This document shows, in pieces, positions 1 through 6,907 of a stretch of DNA of 34,141 nt. Both the position numbers and the translations under genes were made by a program. The DNA comes from Microbacteriaceae bacterium (GTDB lineage: Bacteria; Actinomycetota; Actinomycetes; Actinomycetales; Microbacteriaceae): positions 1 to 34,141 of the forward strand of contig JABJAO010000020.1 of assembly GCA_018666065.1 (NCBI GenBank). The letters run 5' to 3'. The notes beneath the pieces were generated by a model. It was not told where the DNA came from, ran no database searches, and saw only the letters and a list, made by a program, of their open reading frames with translations. The stretch's first letter is position 1, and each line of letters begins with the position of its first letter.

Positions 1-274
1 GGGTTCCCACGTCGTTACCCTGGCGGTTCAGCTGTCGAGGGTCGTGCATCGTGAAAAACGCATCCAAGATGACATCGGAGGGAATCACCGAGGGATCAAG
101 CGTCACGGCGACGGCTTCAGCGTGACCGGTAGTGCCAGTGCAGATCTGCTCGTAGGTGGGGTGAGCTCCCGTGCCACCGGTGTAGCCAGAGACCACGGAG
201 TGCACGCCGGAGAGAACCCGATAGGCGGCATCGAGACACCAGAAACATCCACCCGCGAGCACATATGTTTTCAT
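1..274 (-). CDS. msrA: Peptide-methionine (S)-S-oxide reductase MsrA, 3' end outside window
   Basis: MsrA reduces methionine-S-sulfoxide, free or in proteins, and so repairs oxidised proteins in the cytoplasm. The first 91 residues are in the window. They start MKTYVLAGGCFWCLDAAYR, which contains the family signature GCFW with the catalytic cysteine at residue 10. This is followed by SGYTGG (residues about 28-33) and the GHAEAV segment, both typical of MsrA. The gene runs off the left edge, so the C-terminal resolving cysteines cannot be seen. The ATG at 274 was chosen because the signature lies only nine residues in and a TACGCT -10-like box lies seven bases upstream, which suggests a leaderless message. 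The next gene (415, plus strand) is divergent. Confidence 0.93.
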   Translation of the reverse strand, partial: MKTYVLAGGCFWCLDAAYRVLSGVHSVVSGYTGGTGAHPTYEQICTGTTGHAEAVAVTLDPSVIPSDVILDAFFTMHDPRQLNRQGNDVGT

Positions 275-281
275 GTCCCCC

Positions 282-287
282 AGCGTA
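282..287 (-). promoter_or_regulatory. Putative leaderless -10 box of msrA
   Basis: TACGCT on the minus strand, seven bases before the msrA ATG. It matches the actinobacterial TAnnnT pattern at a spacing that would put transcription start at or next to the A of ATG. No convincing -35 box is visible. Inference from position and from repetition of the same arrangement at other genes in this window. Confidence 0.4.
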
Positions 288-414
288 GAGAGTCCATCTG
301 AAAAGTCCCACACAGTGGGTCGGGATTGATGGTCACACAGTGCCGGCGCAGGCTCTACGCTTATCCTGTGATTGACTCTCCTCTCATCGTTACTTTCTCA
401 TCTCAGGCTCGGTA

Positions 415-1413
415 ATGGGGTATTTTTACGCTCTCCTAGCCGCCTTCCTTTTTGGCGCAAACGGGTCCGTGAGCAAGGTGATTATTGAATCCGGATTGAG
501 CGCCCTCCAGCTGACCCAGATGCGGGTCTTGGGTGCGGCGATTATTTCCGGTCTTGTCCTCTTGATACTCGATCGACGATCCTTCCGCCTGCCCGCCCGC
601 CAATGGCCCGTGATCCTGGTTCTGGGAGTCGTCGGTGTGGGGCTGCTGCAAGCCACCTACGCTTTTGCCATCGAGTTGCTTCCCGTGGGGATCGCGCTAC
701 TTCTGGAATACCTCGCCGTGTTGATTGTCGCTGTTGTTGCGTTCTTTTTCTTCAAAGAAAAGGTCCACATCAGACTCTGGCTTGCGATTGCTCTCGTCAT
801 CGCAGGCCTCATCGTTGTCGCCGAAATTTGGACCTCGACACTCAATCCCATTGGGGTTTTCTGGGGGCTCGCCGCGGCGATCGCGCTGGCGACCTACTTT
901 CTCGTGGGCGAGCGCCAGCTCAAAACCATCTCACCACTGGCCCTCTCGTTTTGGACCATGACAATTGCGTCGATTTTCTGGTCTGCGTTCTCTGGCTGGT
1001 GGACACTCGCACCCTCGACTTTTGTCACTCCGGTGACGTTGGGGGGAAGCCTCGAGAATGTCTATGTTCCCGTATGGGCGCTCGTCGGCTGGAACGTTAT
1101 CTTGGGATCTTTCGCCCCTTTCTTGCTGTCATTGAGCGCTCTGAAGCGCCTATCCGCGACCGCCGCAGGCATTGTTGCCACCAGCGAGATCGTCTTTGCG
1201 TTTATCACAGCATGGCTGTGGCTGCAAGAGGCCCTGAATACCTTGCAGGTGATTGGTGCGGCAATCGTCCTGGGGGGTATCGTGATAGCTCAAACCGCGA
1301 GAACGAGCGATGTGGTCGTCAAGGCCGACTTGGCACTCGAAACGGGCCCCATCATCCTTCCACTGGACATGACTGAGGAGAACAACAAACGAAGGCAGCA
1401 TTCCGCCCCCTAG
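415..1413 (+). CDS. EamA/DMT-superfamily transporter
   Basis: A 332-residue integral membrane protein of the drug/metabolite transporter (EamA, RhaT-like) type. Members export amino acids, nucleotides or other small metabolites; the substrate cannot be read from sequence. About ten hydrophobic helices are arranged as two EamA repeats: residues about 1-130 (starting GYFYALLAAFLFGANG) and about 145-290 (GVFWGLAAAIALATYFLVGE). Each repeat ends in the usual helix pair. A hydrophilic tail of about 35 residues (from TARTSDVV) follows the last helix and is longer than usual. The tail's coding region contains the GAGGAG ribosome-binding site of the next gene and overlaps it by 25 bases. The ATG at 415 leads straight into helix 1; no strong Shine-Dalgarno precedes it. 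Confidence 0.88.
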   Translation: MGYFYALLAAFLFGANGSVSKVIIESGLSALQLTQMRVLGAAIISGLVLLILDRRSFRLPARQWPVILVLGVVGVGLLQATYAFAIELLPVGIALLLEYLAVLIVAVVAFFFFKEKVHIRLWLAIALVIAGLIVVAEIWTSTLNPIGVFWGLAAAIALATYFLVGERQLKTISPLALSFWTMTIASIFWSAFSGWWTLAPSTFVTPVTLGGSLENVYVPVWALVGWNVILGSFAPFLLSLSALKRLSATAAGIVATSEIVFAFITAWLWLQEALNTLQVIGAAIVLGGIVIAQTARTSDVVVKADLALETGPIILPLDMTEENNKRRQHSAP

Positions 1414-1793
1414 TCGTCGCATCACTGATTGCGGCTGTCATCAACCAGGTGCTGTATTTCGAGGCCACCGAGTTTTTCGGTCAGGAGTTCCTCCTTGCGC
1501 AAGGCGACTCCATGCCCATTCCGTTCTTTGCACCCGCCATGTTCAGCATTTTTCAGGGAATTGTGGGAGGGGTGATTGTCGCGTGGGTGGCCTCGCGGAC
1601 GAAGTCGCCGCAGAACGTATGGCTGTCCATCAGTTTGATTGCCTTGGCTCTGAGTTTCGTTCTGCCCTTCGGCGGAATCCTCGGCTTTGAGGCCGCACTG
1701 TGGCTCAACGCGATGCACGCCGTCGCCGGCGCTCTCATCATTCCGATGGTGCGTTCATCCCTCAGCGCAGGTCCCCGCGCAAGCGATTCCTAA
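1389..1793 (+). CDS. Small four-helix membrane protein (DUF6069-like) with apparent ACG start
   Basis: A membrane protein of about 134 residues with four predicted helices and no known function; the pattern resembles DUF6069 proteins. The first ATG/GTG/TTG codon in this frame is the GTG at 1449, but that start would cut the first helix in half. The frame is clearly coding further upstream, reading KAAFRPLVVASLIAAVINQV just before the GTG. Directly in front of that segment lies ACG (1389-1391), eight bases after a strong GAGGAG Shine-Dalgarno (1375-1380), exactly where an ATG would be expected. The gene therefore either starts at ACG, has lost its start by mutation, or contains a sequence error. 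It overlaps the EamA gene by 25 bases and is probably co-transcribed. The conservative call would be 1449-1793 (114 residues). Confidence 0.7.
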   Translation, partial: TKAAFRPLVVASLIAAVINQVLYFEATEFFGQEFLLAQGDSMPIPFFAPAMFSIFQGIVGGVIVAWVASRTKSPQNVWLSISLIALALSFVLPFGGILGFEAALWLNAMHAVAGALIIPMVRSSLSAGPRASDS

Positions 1794-1913
1794 AGCCCCT
1801 CGCTCAGGACTGTCCTGGACAACGGGAGACCGCATGACCCTCGGCCACAGTGAAAGGTGACAGTTCCGGCCGCTCCCATGAATCGCAAGGTGTGATCAGA
1901 GCGTGTCATGTCC

Positions 1914-3593
1914 TTAGGCCTCGATCACGACGGGAACAATCATGGGACGACGCCTGTGTTGGGTGTTGACCCAACGCCCAATCGTGCGCCTGACCACCTG
2001 CTGAAAAGATTGGGTATCCCGTGTTCCGTTGGCAGCCGCATCCTCGAGTGCTTTCACAATCGCGGGGCGCACGTCGTCGAACACAGAATCATCCGGCGCA
2101 AACCCGCGGGCATGAATTTCTGGCCCCACGATGATCTTTCCCGTCTGGGCATCCATCGCGATGAAAATGGAGATGAACCCCTCTTCAGCGAGAATGCGGC
2201 GATCCTTCAGGTCGGCTTCGGTAATTTCGCCAACGGTCGATCCGTCCACATACACGAGCCCGATATCGAGTTGGCCAACGTGGCTCGCGATTCCCGCGGT
2301 GAGATCAACGACCGTGCCGTTTTCTCCCACAATCGTGCTCTCTGGTGGAACCCCGGAAGAAATCGCGACCTGGGCGTTTGCTCGCAAGTGGCGGGCTTCC
2401 CCGTGAACGGGCATCACCTGGCGGGGCTTGACGATGTTGTAGCAATAGAGGAGTTCCCCAGCTGCTGCGTGACCAGAGACGTGCACACTGGCGTTTCCTT
2501 TGTGCACGACTGCGGCGCCAAGGTCAATAAGTCCGTTAATGACTCGATACACCGCGTTCTCATTGCCGGGAATCAGGCTCGAGGCAAGGATGACCGTGTC
2601 ACCCGGTCCAATCTCAATAGTGGGATGTTCACGGTTGGCCATTCGAGATAGTCCCGCCATGGGCTCTCCCTGCGAGCCCGTCGTCATATACAACACACGA
2701 TCATCGGGTAATTCGGTTGCCTTCTTCGCGTCCACGAGCAGGCCATCGGGAACATGGAGATATCCGAGCTCTTGCGCGATGCCCATGTTCCGAACCATCG
2801 ACCGGCCCACCAACGCAACCAGACGATTGCTGGCGGCAGCTGCATCAATCACCTGCTGCACGCGGTGAACATGCGATGCAAAGCTCGCCACAATCACGCG
2901 ACGCGGAGCGCGGTGCACGATTTGGTCTAAGACAGGACCGATATCTGCCTCACGGGGCGTAAAGCCGGGAACATCGGCGTTAGTCGAGTCAACGAGGAAC
3001 AGGTCCACGCCCTCTTCTCCCAGGCGAGCAAAAGCTCGCAGGTCTGTCAGACGGCCATCCAGGGGAAGCTGGTCCATCTTGAAATCACCCGTGTGCAGAA
3101 CCGACCCAGCGCTGGTCCGGATCATCACGGCAAGCGCATCGGGGATTGAGTGATTGACGGCGACAAACTCGAGATCAAACGGGCCAAGCTGCTCCCGGCC
3201 TCCGGCCGTGACGGCCATCGTCAGCGGAGCGATGCGATGTTCTTTGAGTTTTGCCTCAATCAAGGCCAAGGTCAGCGTGGTGCCAATCAGGGGAATATCC
3301 CCTCGCAGCCTCAGAAGATAGGGCACCGCGCCGATGTGATCTTCATGTCCGTGGGTCAACATGATGGCTACAACATCATCGAGCCGGTCTCGAATTGGCG
3401 CGAAGTCAGGCAAAATCAGGTCAACGCCCGGTTGTGTTTCTTCAGGAAACAGCACGCCGCAGTCCACGATGAGCAACTTGCCATCAATCTCAAACACAGT
3501 CATGTTGCGCCCGATTTCTCCAATTCCGCCGAGCGGAATGACGCGGAGAGTGCCGGGCTGAAGAGTTGGTGGATCCAGCAGGGGTTGAGGCAT
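1914..3593 (-). CDS. rnj: Ribonuclease J
   Basis: RNase J (559 residues) is a metallo-beta-lactamase/beta-CASP enzyme with 5'-3' exonuclease and endonuclease activity in RNA decay and rRNA maturation. The metal-binding motif HGHEDH lies at residues 81-86. Further ligands are H148 (AVNHSIPD) and D170 (HTGDFK). The beta-CASP region follows, with GSQGEP, then the HVSGHA and PVHGE motifs, and then the C-terminal domain. Length and motifs are normal and the enzyme looks intact. The ATG at 3593 has an AAGGA Shine-Dalgarno five bases upstream. It lies 11 bases downstream of dapA, the usual actinobacterial dapA-rnj order, so the two are likely co-transcribed. The 120-base stretch 1794-1913 between this stop and the convergent upstream gene shows no clear terminator. 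Confidence 0.96.
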   Translation of the reverse strand: MPQPLLDPPTLQPGTLRVIPLGGIGEIGRNMTVFEIDGKLLIVDCGVLFPEETQPGVDLILPDFAPIRDRLDDVVAIMLTHGHEDHIGAVPYLLRLRGDIPLIGTTLTLALIEAKLKEHRIAPLTMAVTAGGREQLGPFDLEFVAVNHSIPDALAVMIRTSAGSVLHTGDFKMDQLPLDGRLTDLRAFARLGEEGVDLFLVDSTNADVPGFTPREADIGPVLDQIVHRAPRRVIVASFASHVHRVQQVIDAAAASNRLVALVGRSMVRNMGIAQELGYLHVPDGLLVDAKKATELPDDRVLYMTTGSQGEPMAGLSRMANREHPTIEIGPGDTVILASSLIPGNENAVYRVINGLIDLGAAVVHKGNASVHVSGHAAAGELLYCYNIVKPRQVMPVHGEARHLRANAQVAISSGVPPESTIVGENGTVVDLTAGIASHVGQLDIGLVYVDGSTVGEITEADLKDRRILAEEGFISIFIAMDAQTGKIIVGPEIHARGFAPDDSVFDDVRPAIVKALEDAAANGTRDTQSFQQVVRRTIGRWVNTQHRRRPMIVPVVIEA

Positions 3594-3604
3594 AAGGTCC
3601 TTTG

Positions 3605-4579
3605 TTAGCGAGTGGTGCCTGCCACCTTCGGCAGCGCACCCCCAGCTGCCGCATTGCGATCGGGCCGGAAGTTGGAGAAGTCTGCTCCGGCGACATCGTG
3701 TACGAGAGCAATGTCGTTTTCGATCACTGCCGCTTCGGATTCTTCGGGGCCGACCAGGGGCAGCCTCACTCGGGGAGAGGAGATTCGACCCAGTCCATGC
3801 AGGATGTACTTGGTCGCTACGGTTCCTGGCACGTGCGTCATGGTGGCACGGACGAGTGGTTCCAGAAGTTTGTGCTGAGCGGTCGCGGCAGCTAAGTCAC
3901 TGCGATTAACGGCATCCACTATGATTCGGTAGGGCTCCGGCGCGATATTTGCAGTAACTCCAATCAATCCGGTCCCGCCAATGGCGAGGGTGGGAAGAGC
4001 GTTGGCGTCATCGCCGGCAAAGTAGAGCAAATCCGTCTGGTTCATCACGCGCGAGACCTCACTGAGGTCTCCCTTAGCGTCTTTGACTGCTCGAATATTG
4101 GGGTGCTTAGCGGCGCGCAAAATGGTGTCGTACTGAATTTCAATTCCCGAGCGTCCCGGAATGTCATACAGAATCACGGGCAAGTCTGTTGCATCGGCAA
4201 TCAGGCGGAAATGGGTGAGCACCCCGGCTTGGGTGGGCTTGTTGTAATAGGGCGTGACAATCATCACGCCGTCGGCTCCCGCTTTTTCACTGGCCTTGTA
4301 GAGCTCTATGGCGTGAGCGGTTTCATTCGACCCACCGCCGGTAATGATTCTGGCGCGACCGGCGGAAACTTCTTTTCCGGTCTTGACCAACTGTATTTTT
4401 TCGGCGTCTGTCAGCGTGCTGGTCTCACCGGTGGTCCCGGTGACGACGAGTCCATCCGCACCGTGGCTGATGAGGGAGTCCATTAACGACTCGACTCCAG
4501 CCCAATCCACCTCACCATCGACAGTCATCGGTGTGACCATGGCGACCAGTACTTGGCCAAAAGGATTCTCAGTTACCAC
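3605..4579 (-). CDS. dapA: 4-hydroxy-tetrahydrodipicolinate synthase
   Basis: DapA condenses pyruvate with aspartate semialdehyde, the first committed step to lysine and diaminopimelate (lysine biosynthesis, cell wall). The 324-residue protein has the TTGET motif (residues 49-53), the catalytic tyrosine Y138 (ILYDIPGRSG) and the Schiff-base lysine K166 (AVKDAKG), so it should be active. The start is the GTG at 4579. A TAGCCT box lies six bases upstream of the GTG, so a leaderless transcript starting at the GTG is possible in addition to read-through from thyX, whose stop is 39 bases upstream. rnj follows after 11 bases. dapB of the same pathway is at 8273-9007 in this window, on the same strand but in a separate unit. 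Confidence 0.96.
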   Translation of the reverse strand: MVTENPFGQVLVAMVTPMTVDGEVDWAGVESLMDSLISHGADGLVVTGTTGETSTLTDAEKIQLVKTGKEVSAGRARIITGGGSNETAHAIELYKASEKAGADGVMIVTPYYNKPTQAGVLTHFRLIADATDLPVILYDIPGRSGIEIQYDTILRAAKHPNIRAVKDAKGDLSEVSRVMNQTDLLYFAGDDANALPTLAIGGTGLIGVTANIAPEPYRIIVDAVNRSDLAAATAQHKLLEPLVRATMTHVPGTVATKYILHGLGRISSPRVRLPLVGPEESEAAVIENDIALVHDVAGADFSNFRPDRNAAAGGALPKVAGTTR

Positions 4580-4585
4580 GCCCCC

Positions 4586-4591
4586 AGGCTA
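4586..4591 (-). promoter_or_regulatory. Putative leaderless -10 box of dapA
   Basis: TAGCCT on the minus strand, exactly six bases before the dapA GTG (the bases between are GGGGGC). The spacing fits a transcript beginning at the start codon. No good -35 element is visible. The G-run could also act as a weak Shine-Dalgarno, so leaderless use is inferred. Confidence 0.4.
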
Positions 4592-4618
4592 GCGTTAGCA
4601 GGGCCCAGGCGTATACCC

Positions 4619-5350
4619 CTAGGGCGCTACGCGACCGTTCTGATCAAACGTTTCGGCGGTCATGGGCATCAGAGGTGCCCAGAGATCTTCCATTTTCTCC
4701 GCGACCATTTCGATCTCGCGTTGGGGGAAGGACGGGAAGTGGGTCCCCTCGCGCTTGGTCCGCAAACTCAAGAAGTTCATCAAACTCCGAGCGTTCATGG
4801 TGACGTACATGCTCGAATACAACGTCACCGGCAGAACTGCTCGAGCCACTTCGCGGGCAACACCTGCCTCGAGCATCCGCTGGTAGCTCTCGTAAGCCTG
4901 AGTGCACACCGAGACCACCTCGTCGTGGACGAGGGACGTTTGTTCTGGGGTGCCATCTTCAAATTCATACGCGCCGGGCTTCCCGACCTGAATGAGCTTC
5001 CGCTCTGGACCGGGAACATAAAAAACGGGGCGCAATTCCCGGTAGCGACCGCTTTCCTCGTTGTAGGAGGCAATCCGGTGGCGCATAAATTCGCGGAAAA
5101 CAAAGATCGGGGCTTGCACGTAGAACGTCAGCGAATTGTGCTCAAAGGGAGACCCGTGTCTGTCCCGCATCAAATAGTTGATCAGGCCTCGGTCGCGCTC
5201 TGAGGCTTCAACTCCGGCGCTGGCGGCCTCCAAGGTCTGTTCCCCTTGGGTGCTCACCCGAGCGGCGAAAAGAACATCAGCATCGCTCGCGCTGTGACGA
5301 ACGAGCTCCACCGTCACATCTGACCGAAACTCAATTGGTTCGCTAGCCAC
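4619..5350 (-). CDS. thyX: FAD-dependent thymidylate synthase ThyX
   Basis: ThyX methylates dUMP to dTMP using methylenetetrahydrofolate, FAD and NADPH, and replaces ThyA in many actinobacteria. The protein has 243 residues. The family signature RHRxxSxNExSxR is present as RHRIASYNEESGR at residues 90-102. The conserved C-terminal segment (SLRTKREGTHFP) is also visible. The start is the GTG at 5350, with a purine-rich GAGAGAGG stretch upstream. A TAGGGT -10-like box at 5381-5386 (minus strand) lies inside an operator-like palindrome, so this promoter could share regulation with the divergent thioredoxin gene. dapA follows 39 bases downstream. Confidence 0.96.
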   Translation of the reverse strand: MASEPIEFRSDVTVELVRHSASDADVLFAARVSTQGEQTLEAASAGVEASERDRGLINYLMRDRHGSPFEHNSLTFYVQAPIFVFREFMRHRIASYNEESGRYRELRPVFYVPGPERKLIQVGKPGAYEFEDGTPEQTSLVHDEVVSVCTQAYESYQRMLEAGVAREVARAVLPVTLYSSMYVTMNARSLMNFLSLRTKREGTHFPSFPQREIEMVAEKMEDLWAPLMPMTAETFDQNGRVAP

Positions 5351-5379
5351 CCGCTACGCCTCTCTCGATGTTGTGCAAA

Positions 5380-5395
5380 CACCCTACTGGGGGTG
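5380..5395. promoter_or_regulatory. CsoR/CstR-operator-like palindrome between thyX and thioredoxin operon
   Basis: CACCC (5380-5384) and GGGTG (5391-5395) form an inverted repeat around TACTGG. C-tract/G-tract dyads of this type are the usual operators of the CsoR/CstR/RcnR repressor family. It lies 30 bases from the thyX start and about 60 bases from the thioredoxin start. It is a weaker match than the site at 11019-11034, because the outer AT pairs are missing. The regulator would be the CsoR/CstR-like gene at 9046-9321. Confidence 0.35.
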
Positions 5396-5434
5396 CAGTA
5401 ACGCTTCGTCACATGCCTGCACGCCACACTGATT

Positions 5435-5448
5435 CCCTCCTAGGGTAT
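5435..5448 (+). promoter_or_regulatory. CstR-type half-operator overlapping the thioredoxin-operon -10 box
   Basis: The ten bases CCTAGGGTAT (5439-5448) are identical to the right-hand ten bases of the operator at 11025-11034 in front of the CoA-disulfide reductase gene. The left arm is imperfect (TTCCCT instead of ATACCC). Within it, TAGGGT (5441-5446) fits a -10 box eight bases before the ATG at 5455, so a bound repressor would cover the promoter. The function is inferred from this identity and from the related biochemistry of the two operons. Confidence 0.45.
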
Positions 5449-5454
5449 CGATAC

Positions 5455-5913
5455 ATGGACCCGCTACAGATTGCCCTGAGCGTCGGAGCGTTGCTTGTTG
5501 CAGCGACGCTCCTGGGTTTTGCATGGCAAAACAAGCAGGGGTCCGTGTCGCGCAATGCCTCCCCCTCGCTACCCTCCGATGTTCCACTCGACCTGATAGA
5601 TAGTGCATCGACCATCACGCTGTTGCAGTTCTCGGGTCCGTTTTGCTCGTACTGCGCTGCCATGCGGGTCGTTCTTGAGAAAGAAGCGCGGGCAAGCGAG
5701 GGACTCGTGGCGCGCCGGGAGATAGACATCACCGACTACCCGGAACTCACGAGCTCCTTGAAAGTGGCGACGACCCCGACGACATTCATCGTCACTCGCA
5801 GTGGCCACATCCTGTCTCGAATTCTTGGGGCAGCGAAACCACCCGTCGTCGCTCAAGAAGTTCACACCGCACTCCTCACACGAAAGGCTCAATCCGATGA
5901 ATACCTCATCTAA
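5455..5913 (+). CDS. Membrane-anchored thioredoxin-like protein (CSYC active site)
   Basis: A 152-residue protein with one N-terminal membrane segment (residues about 5-23, ALSVGALLVAATLLGFAW) and a thioredoxin fold. The redox motif CSYC (64-67) sits in QFSGPFCSYC, and the cis-proline loop is TTPTTF. It probably does thiol-disulfide exchange at the membrane; the partner is unknown. The ATG at 5455 was preferred to an upstream in-frame start at 5368, because the latter adds 29 unlike residues and would run through the promoter region. The DUF4395 gene overlaps its 3' end by 17 bases and OsmC follows, a combination seen in other actinobacteria in a sulfur/thiol context. An operator-like half-site overlaps its promoter. 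Confidence 0.85.
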   Translation: MDPLQIALSVGALLVAATLLGFAWQNKQGSVSRNASPSLPSDVPLDLIDSASTITLLQFSGPFCSYCAAMRVVLEKEARASEGLVARREIDITDYPELTSSLKVATTPTTFIVTRSGHILSRILGAAKPPVVAQEVHTALLTRKAQSDEYLI

Positions 5914-6391
5914 CTCATCCGCACAGATCGATCCTCGAGGCCCCAGGTTTGGCGCCGCAATCACCTCCGTCCTTCTTCTGGTCACGGTTGCACTCGGCCT
6001 GGCCGCTCCGCTGCCCTCGGAGTCGCTGGCCTCGCGTCTATCTGAGCCCGCGTTCGTCCTCCTTGCGATACTCAGCGCAGTGTTTGCCTGGGGCGCGTTT
6101 GCCGGAGTTCAACGTCATCCCTATGGCGTGCTCTTCAAGGCCCTGATCCGTCCGCGCCTGGGAGCTCCAGAATTCCTTGAGGAAACCAAACCCCCAACCT
6201 TTGCCCAGCTCGTGGGCTTTCTTGTTTCGGCAACAGGAATTGTTCTACACCTCGCAGGCGTTCCCTACGGTCTTGTGCTCGCCGCGGCAGCGGCCTTCAT
6301 CGCCGCGTTTCTCAACGCGGTATTTGGGTTGTGTCTCGGGTGCGAGCTATACGCGCTCCTGGTGCGAGCTCGAATCATCCGCTCGGCGTAG
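5897..6391 (+). CDS. DUF4395 family membrane protein
   Basis: A 164-residue protein with about four hydrophobic helices (residues about 19-37, 51-70, 105-121, 122-147) that matches the DUF4395 pattern, including GVQRHPYGVLFK, RPRLG and the C-terminal FGLCLGCELY segment with two cysteines (C146, C149). The molecular function is unknown. The family is often found beside thioredoxins and sulfurtransferases, and the two membrane cysteines suggest a role in passing electrons or sulfane sulfur across the membrane (inference). The ATG at 5897 lies inside the end of the thioredoxin gene, preceded by GAAAGG, so the two are translationally coupled. An earlier in-frame ATG at 5801 would only add sequence out of phase with the thioredoxin gene. 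Confidence 0.85.
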   Translation: MNTSSNSSAQIDPRGPRFGAAITSVLLLVTVALGLAAPLPSESLASRLSEPAFVLLAILSAVFAWGAFAGVQRHPYGVLFKALIRPRLGAPEFLEETKPPTFAQLVGFLVSATGIVLHLAGVPYGLVLAAAAAFIAAFLNAVFGLCLGCELYALLVRARIIRSA

Positions 6392-6481
6392 GGTTTCGAT
6401 GGGAATGCCCTGAGAGGTTTCGCGAAATCGGCCACTTAGTGGTTCGATTAGGTCACACGCTCGGTTCGGAAGGAACTCATC

Positions 6482-6907
6482 ATGGCAGTTACCAGCGAAG
6501 CACGCACACAGTGGTCCGGTTCGCTCCTCGAGGGATCAGGTTCGACGGCTCTCGTCTCATCAGGAGCCGCAACGTTTGACGTCACGTGGGCGGCACGGAG
6601 CGAAGGCCAGACCGGTGTCACCAATCCCGAAGAGCTCCTGGGCGCAGCGCACTCCGCGTGCTATTCGATGGCGCTCTCCCACGCTCTCAGCGGAGCGGGG
6701 TCGCCACCAGAATCGCTCGACGTAACAGCTGCTGTCACGTTTGTTCCGGGTGAGGGAGTCACAGGGTCCCACCTTCTGGTGTCAGCGAGCATTCCCGGAA
6801 TGGACGATGCGACCTTCCAGACCTTTGCGGAGGATGCCAAAGCAAATTGTCCTATTTCCCAGGCACTTGCTGGAGTTCCGATAACCCTCGAGGCAACCCT
6901 GCGCTAA
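6482..6907 (+). CDS. OsmC family peroxidase-like protein
   Basis: A 141-residue OsmC/Ohr-fold protein. Members reduce organic hydroperoxides, and some act on persulfides or polysulfides, using two cysteines. Here C60 (GAAHSACYSMALSHAL) and C123 (AKANCPIS) are both present, as is E51 (NPEELL). The length and the TxWSG start resemble the short OsmC type (the peroxiredoxin of Mycobacterium and Deinococcus). The ATG at 6482 has the Shine-Dalgarno GGAAGGAA seven bases upstream. It lies 90 bases after the DUF4395 gene and its stop overlaps the next ATG (TAATG), so it belongs to the thioredoxin-DUF4395-OsmC-epimerase unit. A second OsmC-type gene is at 13063-13536. Confidence 0.93.
   Translation: MAVTSEARTQWSGSLLEGSGSTALVSSGAATFDVTWAARSEGQTGVTNPEELLGAAHSACYSMALSHALSGAGSPPESLDVTAAVTFVPGEGVTGSHLLVSASIPGMDDATFQTFAEDAKANCPISQALAGVPITLEATLR

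Noticed and set aside
603-1376. 257-codon frame overlapping the EamA gene in another plus frame
   Set aside because: Cysteine- and arginine-rich nonsense composition; the EamA frame explains the region.
1806-1816. AGGACTGTCCT inverted repeat between the convergent genes at 1793 and 1914
   Set aside because: The loop is a single base and there is no T-run on either side, so it is not a credible terminator.
1908-2651. 247-codon open frame on the plus strand opposite rnj
   Set aside because: Antisense to the conserved C-terminal half of RNase J, no domain signal.
4612-4623. TATACCCCTAGG, similar to the CstR-type operator, near the thyX stop and upstream of dapA
   Set aside because: The right arm continues GGGCGC instead of GGGTAT and the centre is one base short; it overlaps the thyX stop codon and dapA has no sulfur link. 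Likely chance.
5368-5454. 29-residue N-terminal extension of the thioredoxin-like protein from an upstream ATG
   Set aside because: The extension is polar, unlike thioredoxin leaders, and crosses the putative promoter and operator; the ATG at 5455 begins directly at the membrane segment.
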